64,000 bases of DNA from Zhengitettix transpicula (taxonomy: Eukaryota > Arthropoda > Insecta > Orthoptera > Tetrigidae): the NCBI GenBank assembly GCA_037074705.1, contig CM073592.1:54110129-54174128 (forward strand), given 5' to 3'. Both the position numbers and the translations under genes were made by a program. The notes below the pieces were generated by a model, which saw only the letters and a program-made list of their open reading frames with translations, was not told where the DNA came from and searched no databases. Positions 23,748 through 33,178 of the stretch are shown here, piece by piece. Every line of letters starts with the position of its first letter. Within the stretch, counting starts at the first letter, position 1.

Positions 23748-24299
23748 TATTTATCCGAGAACAAACTCCTTATGTTCCGTTTGCTCTGTTTATCTTTAAA
23801 TGTAACTCGAGTACTTTTTAAGGCATAAACACCGCGCCTGTGCGATCGATGTATCTTGAGTTAAATTCCAGTCTACTCCGCCAGTTTCACAGCTTTCGCC
23901 GAAATCCCGCGCTAGCAGCAAACAGTTGTTGAAGCTCTCCTAAGAATTTGTCTCTTGTGAAAGAATGCTACAAAATCTGCCGGCTGCTGCAGCAAAGGGA
24001 AGTGAACGAGAAATGTTGCTTTCATTTCATGCAGTTCATTGACATGTACGGCGCAGAGACGCATACTATAGAAATACCCGAGCACTCTCGTGATAAATTT
24101 TGCCGCAAGAAAGAGCTGTTTAAGCTTGTTTCCTTTTATTGTCGAAGTTTTCCCATTATTGTTTACCATAAGTATACTCATGAAATTTTCAAATGTGAGG
24201 CACATATTATTTTATTTTATTTACTGGTACAAATATTCCCTGAGATTTACTGAACCGAAATTTTGCACAGTACCGTCCTGATTCGTATTATCTCCATAC
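23748..24299. other. Unique DNA between two direct repeats
   Basis: About 550 bp of higher-complexity sequence. A 101-codon plus frame (23948-24253) and an opposing 97-codon minus frame (23912-24205) overlap each other. Neither has a known motif, and both contain many Cys, Phe and Ile residues typical of translated AT-rich DNA. Confidence 0.4.
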
Positions 24300-24541
24300 T
24301 TATGACACTTTAAGAGATCAGAATATTATATTATAATCAATCCAGAGGAGAGGTCCCACTCACATCTTGTGTCATGTTTTATCCTGGACGACACGTTTGG
24401 CCTTCATAATATGATACTGGGTAAATAACCAATAATTTACAGTAATAAGTTACGGTCAACGTTTTTCAGCCTGTAATTGAAAGTATGTAAACTTTTTAAT
24501 GCATTCACGCCCGTATCCCTAACGCTACAATAATTAGAATA
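24300..24541 (+). repeat. Direct duplication, right unit
   Basis: Second unit, offset by about 769 bp from the first. It has an extra CCAGAGGAGAGG-like insert after AATCAAT and an extra TTACGGTCAACG block. The two units flank about 550 bp in a layout like a miniature LTR element, but no primer-binding site or polypurine tract is visible. Confidence 0.85.
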
Positions 24542-24620
24542 TTCGTTTAAAATAGGATCAACAAAGGGCAGAAGAACTTTTTAATATTTACCTGATTTCA
24601 AGGAAAGACTTGCAATAAAA

Positions 24621-24859
24621 CACTTAAATCCATCAAGAGGGCTAATTCACTTTTTATCAGGACGTGGACCATATCCAGAATTCACAAATAAAATAAAAAA
24701 AGCAGACAGCAATAAATGTAAATGTTAAGAGGTTGGTATCCTCTAAATGAGGAAAACAAAAATATAAATAAAATAAGATCAAAGTTAATACGACAAATAT
24801 TGTTAGACTCCGAAAAATTCGAAATACTCAATTCAGTAACAGAAGCCATCTCAAATTAA
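24621..24859 (+). pseudogene. LINE ORF2 C-terminal relic
   Basis: In frame from 24621: HLNPSRG, then LIHFLSGRGPYPEFTNKIKK, ADSNKCKC, a stop, EVGIL, another stop, then (24742-24859) LNEENKNINKIRSKLIRQIL continuing to a terminal stop. The pattern, a FxSGRGPYP-type stretch followed by a Cys-x-Cys and a degenerate C-terminal tail, is characteristic of the RNase H/C-terminal region of Jockey/R1/I-type non-LTR retrotransposons. In-frame stops show it is dead. The AT-rich sequence after 24859 may be its 3' UTR. The reverse transcriptase domain is absent, as expected for a 5'-truncated insertion. Confidence 0.7.
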
Positions 24860-26489
24860 ATGCTAAATAAATATTTAAATGACAATGTAAATAGATGTAA
24901 ATTGTAAATCCTCCTGGCATGGACGGGATACTCACTATAAAGTATAGTCAGACTAAGAGGCCAAATATATGAACTCAAATGAAAAAGTAATGGTGAAAAT
25001 TGTAAAGCATAATACGTAATATGTAATATGTCATAAAAATATACAAACTGAAACTACAAATAAAATAAAACAAAGAATCCAACAGGGTCTCATATAAATA
25101 TTTTAGGGATTAAACCTCAGTCACATTAAATGAAATAAAATTAAATTAAAAAATTAGTTTAAATTTTAAGACTTTTCACAAGAACATTAATATACTTTTT
25201 ATCTACATCCAAACTTATTTTAAATAATATGATAAACATGTTAATAATTTATTAAACTTTGTGTTTCGGTGTTAATCAGCCACGGCATCGTCGAGAAGTC
25301 GGTTTTGTGGTAATATTTGGACTTTCCTTACTCGCCTTAAATTATTTACTACTCCGGAATTGAGTTTAAGACAGTTAACTGTTACATTAACCCCCAATCT
25401 TCTTCCCTAAACCAGCACAAATGTTTTAGGGCTTAGAAATGGACTCCTTACACTGTTCAGATTGCAGTAAAGAAGACTTTACACACTCTCACTTCTTAAG
25501 AGTTGAAATTTGGACACGAAAGGTTTTTATGGAGTATATCGTGGTTTTATTTTTTATGATAAAATCTTTGGCATTATAAATATTATTTGGAAAGTGTAAT
25601 TACATTAATTATTGGTTAGTTATCATAATTGGATTGTTCTACGTTCTGACAATGTAATTTCATTTACAAATTTTGCGGTAATCTACTTTAAAGTTCAAAA
25701 CAAATGCTGATGAGTACTGGAGAAAATTATTTAATCAGATTAAATGTAAAAAAAAATAACTTGGTTCAAGATAATTTAATTACCGGTGTTGTGGGTCACC
25801 TGTTTCAATGTTCATGCAATGTGTGAGAAAATAATCATGCAGCACTGGCTCGTGTAACATAGTGAAGAGGTCCACGGGGATGTTGATAGCTTACAGATCA
25901 GCGAACCTGTCTGTCGTGTGATCGGTGTCGGAGCATTTAAAATCCATTTATCAGTTGCATCGCGCGCGGGGGCGCTGCTCGCTGAGCGCTTTCAATATAA
26001 CAGACATTAATATAGCTCGCCATTCTTCGCGTTCTGCAGCGGCGCGCTTTTCATTAGCTATTTGGTAAGTACTATCATTGTGCGTCGTTTTAGTATCGGC
26101 TTACATATCATCGGCGCTATAGTCATGACGGGTCTAACTCTGCGCCACGAGTTTGTGTGTGACGTGTCCCATTGTTCAACAGAACCACGTAGCTTCACAA
26201 CAAAACTGTATTTGTCGACGCCATTAATTATACTTGCCGCTGCTGCTTGACTAAAACAAGCATATTCTTCTAAATCGTTATCGATAATCTTTATGAAACT
26301 GGAAAAATACGTACATTATTTTGAGCTGTTTTATCCTGCTCTTGTAAAATTCAATCCCTAATTATTTCAGTTATAATTACTACTTTTCATATTCCAGTAC
26401 TTTTGTAATTTCAATTTTGCTTGCTTCTCTCAAGTTTGTTTCTCGTTTTCTTCCTTATATCTTTAGCAATCCTGACGAAGTACTTTGTG

Positions 26490-26491
<2 letters not shown>
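24860..26491. other. LINE 3' flank, then CpG-containing block
   Basis: 24860 to about 25280 is A-rich and may be the 3' UTR of the LINE relic. From 25790 to about 26240 the DNA is GC-richer with clustered CG dinucleotides, for example GCGCGCGGGGGCGCTGC near 25963. I recognise no protein here; the 62-codon frame 26062-26250 is unassigned. Confidence 0.45.
26065..26070 (+). promoter_or_regulatory. Strong 5' splice-site match
   Basis: TTTG followed by GTAAGTAC matches the animal splice-donor consensus at all intron positions shown. It lies at the edge of a CpG-containing block, as the end of a non-coding first exon would. No transcription start or downstream exon is visible, so this stays speculative. 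Confidence 0.25.

Positions 26492-26535
<44 letters not shown>
26492..26535. repeat. TA microsatellite 1
   Basis: About 22 uninterrupted TA dinucleotides. Confidence 0.95.
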
Positions 26536-26536
<1 letters not shown>

Positions 26537-26851
26537 CATGATTATGCTGTTGTCGATTTATTCCCTTTGTCGGTGTCCGTTTGCCGCGCGGCATATTGTA
26601 GATTATTGTTGTAAGACGCGCGCAGAGACGTGGCATGACAGTTCCGCATAAGACTCGTCAGGGGACGGAGGTCCCAGTGGTGTAATAGAAAAAGGTTATA
26701 TATAACCACGGCCTGCAGATGTTGAATGTTTCATGGCTCGAGAAATAAAATTAATTACATATAAAACTGTTTTGGTAATTTCATTCCAAAAAATTACCTG
26801 GCGCCCTTATTAGAAATTGAGTTGAGAAACAGAAGGACGAGGTTGGACGCT

Positions 26852-26854
<3 letters not shown>

Positions 26855-26902
<48 letters not shown>
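26855..26902. repeat. TA microsatellite 2
   Basis: About 24 uninterrupted AT dinucleotides, only 320 bp from the first tract. Both could extrude as cruciforms or pair with each other. Confidence 0.95.
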
Positions 26903-26904
<2 letters not shown>

Positions 26905-29900
26905 TCTTGCCAAGTCTCGTGCATACATTATTCCTGTCAAAGCAGGTGTTCGGTAAATTTATTAATGTCTGGTGGCAAATTATTACGACATATAGCTCCT
27001 CATAATTTTCAATCAAAAGTTAGCTTATTTGCATCTCATGATTTTCTATTTCATTATACCATTTGCCGTATGTTTATATGCATTCGGAATCCATTTTTTT
27101 TAAACAAATAGTTTTCATCCTTCTCGACGATACGTTAGTTTCGTCTAAGGAACGGCTGCAATATTGCCGTCCTTTTAATCTCGTATGTTTATTTGAACGT
27201 TAATTATAGTTGATTCACTTATCATCCAACGCTCTTCAGTCCTGCGGAATACACTTTCAACTTCATTGTTCGATCCACTTTCCCTGTAACGATTACCATA
27301 GTAATATTGTTTCGGTGTGTTGTAACTTAAAACGAATCACAACTATTAATTGACAATTATAGGTCTATAATTTTGACCTACTTCTCGCAAACTCAACCCC
27401 ATTTTAATCTCTTTTTATTTACTCCAACTCGCTCCGTCTACGTTTGTTTGCACAACTTTTATGTTGTGTACAAACGTGCAATGTGTGGAACGCTTTATGA
27501 TCGTTAAGGGAGTACATCATCGCCAAATGACTGACTCTTTTGTTCTGTTGCCATATTTTTTTTGTGTATGATTATATTTTTTTCAAGTACAGCCACCGTC
27601 GGAAAAAAAAGGATGCCCCTTCCAGGATACTACACGCAGCACACAGTTCACCTTATTGGACTGAGATTAACAGTTACAGAAAATATATTCTTATAATTAT
27701 CTGTGTGGCAAGTTAACTACCTCCGCCCTATTTCACAATTCGAATATCCACTTCCTTGTTCTTATTTTAATCATATATACTCCATGTTACATTCAAAGTA
27801 ATGTTACCCGTAACAAAACAGCGATTGCGATTTTCTAATTGGTCTAATTATGAAGTACTAACATGTGTCTCTGGTAAATGCACCTGAAGTTGTATGATCT
27901 CTCATTACATGTTTATTTTTATATTTTATCTTTATTGCTTCACCTTTTGCACGAGGTATAATATCATTACTGTAAGCGTATGATAACATTTTTATTTTAA
28001 ATTCTTTTAATATATAATTAATTAAAGAAAGAGTATCGCGAGTCATGGGAATTTTATTTGAATTATTGTGACATGTTTTATAGATAGTTTAAGACCGAAC
28101 AGAATTTTTCTTTCTCTTTTGGGGGCCTGTAGGAACGTAGTTATGGCATATCTCTTGTTACATTCTTTTTTATTAAGTGTTTAATACATTTGAATTATGT
28201 AGGTTTTTACGTCATTCCTTAAGAAGTATTAAAATGGTTTCCAAATCATGTAAATATAAGCTCGTCTGTTATAACATACTGTAAATACTACTATCTTTTG
28301 CAGTTCTTTATTAATATCCATTACGTAAATAATTTTGTCTTATATAAATATAGATTTAGTCAAAATTGTTTTAGTTTTCCTCTAGTGTATCATTTAATGC
28401 ATTTTCAAGACACTTATTTCAATAAAGGATGAATCAGTTTTGAGGAAGGGGTTTCTTTTTGAAGTTTTACTATTTTCATTTCTTTCATTGGACATTAATC
28501 TATGAATTTTCTTCTTATCGGACTTTTATTGCGATACTCATTGTTTTACTGTTAAAGTTTTTTTTAGTGTCAAAAGTTTTTAACCTATGCAGAAAAAATT
28601 ACTATATAGTAATAAAAATTGTTTATCTAATTTATTTAGAACTTTGATTATAAAAAATAATTTTAATAAAATATCGTCCTAAATTGTTGTATATCCACTT
28701 GCATGGCATTGTAGGAGAATTATGCGTCCAAATAAGACAGACATGTGGGGGAAAGGTTAGAAGATTGAAAACATGGGATAAAACCAAGTGCAGAGGACCG
28801 GCACCGACCACATTTCACGTTCGCGGAGGATCAATAGCAAACTGGGACGGAGGAAAAGCCCCAATTATCTCTTAATTGCAAAGCCAGAGCAAACGCCATG
28901 AATCACGGTGAGAGTTCTGTCTCTCATCAGGACGAAGTTCCACACGTCACAATGAAGTAAAACCAATCTTAACGTTAGTTGCGCAGAGGCAATTTATTGA
29001 CGCTGCGAACTGTCGCCAATAATTGCACGTTAAAATCGTTTTTATGAACGAGAAATATTTTATTCTCATAAACCGATTAGTGAAATATGTTTTTTGTTTG
29101 TAATCTATAAGATTCTTTTACGATTTTAATTTACCTTCATCTAAATTTTATTCGCCTGTACGAATCGTTCCCAATTATAAAGTAATTACGGGAAAATACT
29201 CTAATTGAATTGCGCTTTCATTAAATGATATACATCTTATACACTTTGGTTTTCAGTAATTTTTTGTCGTTTCAACGTAGTCATTATTTTCAACAAAATT
29301 TGTTTATTGCACCTAAATTAGATATTTAAGTTAATTGGAAGTTGTTAGAAAATAATCCAGGAATATAGAACAAGTGACGGAAAAATTTAATACATAGTCC
29401 TTCATAATTCACCCATACCTAAAGTAGTCGGCTTTCATATATCACCAATTTTAAAATGTTACTCTCTCAGACATAATTGTCGTAACTCCATATGCTCCTT
29501 TTTTCATAAAAGGTTTGACAGATTTTTTTTTACTTTTAATAGACATATTTTTAATTTTACTGATTTATTTGCCAATTGAAGACTTAAAAATTGTTTACTA
29601 AAACAACAAATGGAAATTAATTTTTTTTCCATTTATTTCTAAAACAGGTACTTTAAATGTTTCGTATTTCTTTAATAAATTCACCGCGGTTGTATATGTT
29701 TTTTTTTAATTCTAGCTAATATAATTTTATGTTATCTTTTACATTAACACAACTATCATTGTCCACCTGCCTGATACAGATGCCGGAGAAAAGGTTTTAA
29801 AATCTCATTATTCTCCAGCGTACACAAATTGATTTACAAAATCCTTTAATATAAAAACAGTCTTTAGGAAATCGAAAGTGTCATTAGTTCCAATTATGAT

Positions 29901-30000
29901 AATAAAATAAGACAAATTTTAACAATGAATCACATTCAACTTGTAATCGGATTATTTTCCTTGCAGTGCTTAACAACATTGTTAATTTATACAGTAATAA
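26903..30000. other. AT-rich DNA without recognised genes
   Basis: A GC-richer patch at 28680-29010 includes an unassigned 63-codon frame (28684-28875). The remainder is AT-rich with no repeats I can identify. Confidence 0.45.
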
Positions 30001-30220
30001 ATAAATTACTAGTTGGATAAATAAGTATCAAAATGAGAGACAAAAACAAATGCTCAATTAATTACAATAGAACGTTTCTGCAATCCTTGTCGCTTTCGTC
30101 TGGTGATTAAAGAACTGTAATAACGACACACTGCAGAAACCAGGTGACGATCCCATTTAGTTTAACACTTATTTTTGTGTGTTACGTGGCTATTTATTTG
30201 TTTAATTAGTATTCTGCTTT
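30001..30220. repeat. Foldback-related repeat with hammerhead-like core (copy 4)
   Basis: On the minus strand (30102 to 30073) it reads CAGACGA, GCGA, CAAGGA, TTGC, then GAAAC: the hammerhead box order with one change in the first box and a stem II with one wobble. The following 30140-30215 sequence (ACACTTATTTTTGTGTGTTA and GGCTATTTATTTGTTTAATT) resembles the right flank of the 1.3 kb copy, so it is the same family. Its own arms are less symmetrical than in other copies. Confidence 0.45.
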
Positions 30221-31653
30221 ATTCCACGATTCGAAATTTAGAGAAAAAATACGATTACCAGTTTTAGAACTTCTAATGGAAGTAAGTTACATGCCCGAAA
30301 TGGTTCTTCCACACATTCGTAATTTCCTTAAATAAAATAAAAAACAATATATAGCTCATTGTTTTTAGCCATTGAATTGATGAATTATAAATATTCTAAG
30401 AAAATCGAAACCAATTATAATATAACATATTTATGTTTTACTGAATTATATACACCTAAGGAAATCCGTTCAATAAAACACATGTAGTGTTCCACGACGT
30501 ATCTCTTAATTGCAACATCCTGTATGAATTTATATTAAAGTTTTTAAAAATCATTACACTTCTCTGTTAGGTCGTAGCCACAATAATAATGAAAATATAA
30601 TGCATAAAATATAAAATATCATCAGGGCGAGCATCTTCATTCTGGTTGTCTTAACCACCTTGCTTCTTATTTATCGTGTATTTTCAAACAGAGTTCCTGA
30701 GGTAGGTTTCGTGAGTTTATATCTATTATTTTCCAGAATGTAAACTCAAAGGCGGTGATTGTACTGGAATGCCTCCGTGTCATTAAACTTAAATTTTAGC
30801 GACTACCAGAAAATGTGAATATTGAACGTAATTTTCTATGTTTTGAAAACTTAGTTAAAACTCTTAGTTGTTTTCCTAGGGATAATCACTTAATTTTTTA
30901 TTATTGTTATTACAAAAATCTTGTATCTTATTTAAGTAAACCACGAGTTTGTTTCACACATTTTGTAACCTTCTAAAGTATTTTTCATTTCCATTGCACG
31001 GGGGCTGCCACATACTCTTTGAGTTAAGCTTCCACAATTTTGCTCTCTCGACCCGCTCGCTGAGGTGTGTGTGGGAGGCCTTACACGTGTAAGGTGGTCG
31101 CTAACGACCTGGCAAATCAGGTTCTAAGTGCCTTTTAACAGCACGTTTAAATTAGCGTCACCACGTCGCATCCATTAGCAGAGGCTCTTCTCACAAACCT
31201 CGCCATTCATGCGTCCCTAATTACAGTCTGATTCGTCGCCATTTGCTCCGGAGAGACCGATTGCATGTGCAACAGTGTGCCGTATCACATGTTGATGAAT
31301 TATCAGTATTAGGTCTCTCTTGTGAGTTCACAGAGTCAATTTGTGTTTCGCCAAATAATTCATTACTCACACGATGATATTGATCCATAATTTTCGCGAG
31401 AATCTTTCAGTGGTCAAAATAGAGTTTGATTACCGAAATGCTGAATTGTTTTATAATTTATGATGATGTTCGTTGTTTTTTTTAAATGCTATTTATAAGG
31501 AGAAATTAATTTCTTGAATTATCATTTAAGACTAGATATAATTACATGCCACCTAAAGAATAATGAGTCAGCGCGGAAAACGTATGCATCCTTACAATTC
31601 CCACTTTCAGTTAGAGTAGTAACTCGACCATAAATACTAGAGCATCAACACAG
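30221..31653. other. Spacer ending in a GC-richer block
   Basis: AT-rich to about 30980. From 31000 to 31330 the DNA is GC-richer, non-repetitive and full of small dyads: GGTCG/CGACC at 31096-31109 and ACCT/AGGT at 31107-31122, besides the palindrome listed separately. No protein is seen. It could be a regulatory element. Confidence 0.4.
31079..31094. promoter_or_regulatory. Perfect 16-bp palindrome centred on an E-box
   Basis: CCTTACACGTGTAAGG is its own reverse complement and has CACGTG at the centre, the E-box bound by bHLH dimers such as Max or Clock/Cycle types. The symmetry extends 5 bp beyond the E-box on each side, which is more than the motif alone requires. Confidence 0.35.
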
Positions 31654-32136
31654 GCCTGTTAAAGCTGTTCTCTCACAGGCAGAACCATTCTGGAGAGACA
31701 GTGAGGGCTACCTTTTGAGAAGCCATATCCTCTCTCCGTTTTTAAACTAACGTTCTCACAAGCTGGGACACCTTGGCCTGTTTTGAAAGGTGTATGTTCA
31801 TTGATCACAGACCTTGGGCATACGGTAAGATTTGTTTACTGTTCTCATTGGAATAGTCGGTCAACTGCGTCCTAAACTGGTCGAGGCCTCGGAGAAGGAA
31901 ATGCTGCGACCCCCACAGAAAACCCTCTCCCACCACCGGAAGGACGTTGGATAAGTACCCAATGCCCGATCTACATGATACAAGTTTTCTAGGGTTTGTC
32001 CTGCATCACTGCCTTATACCCTTGGCTGCCATCCTCTACCCTTCCGCATCCCCCCTTACAAATCCATTCCTTTGCTATTCAGGGGTCGTTGCCACCACGT
32101 GGATTACCCTCATGGAGCCTGTTACTCTAAAAAAAA
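31654..32136 (+). mobile_element. SINE-like family, copy F
   Basis: Has the 5' hairpin region (diverged), CTGGAGAGACAGTGAGGGCT, GAAAGGTGTATGTTC, CCTCTCCCACCACCGGAAGG and the 3' end CTCATGGAGCCTGTTACTCT plus an A tail. A segment between GCATCACT and ATACCCTTGGCTGCC is deleted. Together with copy C it shows that the 5' hairpin belongs to the element. Confidence 0.8.
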
Positions 32137-32189
32137 CACAGGTTATATGAAGTAGAATAACAATAAAAACATAATTGAAAATTTATTAT

Positions 32190-32375
32190 AGGAAAGATAG
32201 CCAAAAACAGACAAAATAAGTGATAATATAAATACCATACAACGTTTGTGGAAGCCTTGTTCCTTTCTTCAGGTGCAGAAAGAACGTAAGAACCTAGAGA
32301 GAGAATCTGCATTACTAAGAAACGTTGTATGGTATTTATATTATCACTTCTTTTTTCTATTTTTGGCTATCTTTC
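32190..32375. repeat. Foldback repeat with hammerhead-like core (copy 5)
   Basis: The arms 32190-32246 and 32319-32375 are near-perfect inverted copies (AAAGATAGCCAAAAA, AAGTGATAATATAAATACCA, TACAACGTTT). On the minus strand (32272 to 32244) the loop reads CTGAAGA, GGAA, CAAGGC, TTCC, then CAAAC. The first box and stem II are intact, but the G of GAAA is lost. The second core expected from the right arm is mostly gone. High arm identity suggests a comparatively young copy. Confidence 0.6.
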
Positions 32376-32689
32376 TAATTATTAAGCATAAAAGTTATCT
32401 CCGCACATTACTACATAGTTATTCCTTACACTTGAGGTACTCTTGTATTAGAAAGCAGAATTACACATTATATTAACTACTTAGAAAGTAGGAAAAGTGT
32501 AGGAATTCGATCTTCGGCTCTTATAAAGTACTTATCTTTCCTGTATTAATACAAAGCTTAGAAAAAAATTAACACGTACTGAAAGAGGTAAATCGGCGCT
32601 GTACGACGGAAATTCAATAAGCACTTTTGAAAAAATAGAAATCACATTATTTTAGGCTGACACATTTTTATTTTCCCTTCTTTCAGTTT

Positions 32690-33178
32690 GAATCACTCCT
32701 CCCAGAGTTTCTCCGACTCAAACGTAAGTTTTCGGAATGGTCCTAGAAATAGGTTTTTCCTCCTCCTTTGATGTGAATTTCAGTCTAACGAGCCATTTAT
32801 ACAGGGCCAAATCTGGCAAATATGGTTGATGCGACAAAAATTCCAACTTCATTCAATATTTTTCGCCGGTGAAACTGAACACTTTCATTGACTCTTCTTC
32901 AGTTCTTGGCTCAAGCGATTCAATATCGACGCTAGTCTGCATTTGTTTATCGTCTTTTTCATAATATTTCTTCTTGGTGTTTCCCGAGCTTACAAAACCG
33001 TAGTCATTACATTCCTGGCTGATTTCACGGCCTGTGGCTTCTTTTGAGACGGTTAGCTTTCAGGACTCATGTTTCTACTTTTTTCTGTGAAGTGTAGTGG
33101 TGGATCCATGTTTCATTGAGTTATGTATCAACGTTGAAACTCGTTTGGTTTGCGAATAAGCATCGAAGCATCAAACCT
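32690..33178 (-). pseudogene. Mariner transposase relic (minus strand)
   Basis: Read in the minus direction: LIRKPNEFQR (near 33165-33137), then in another frame LNETWIHHYTSQ (33118-33083), later HQPYLPDLALYKWLVRLKF (32831-32775) followed by TSKEEEKP. These match, in order, the mariner NPDEFLRR region, the MDETW block of the first catalytic Asp, and the PHPPYSPDLAPSDYFLF block of the third. The catalytic Asp of DETW is Asn here; the segment with the second Asp is unrecognisable. Several stops and frameshifts are present. It is a dead cut-and-paste transposon of the Tc1/mariner superfamily. Confidence 0.75.

Noticed and set aside
23948..24253. 101-codon frame between direct repeats
   Set aside because: Overlaps an opposing frame of similar size; no domain recognised.
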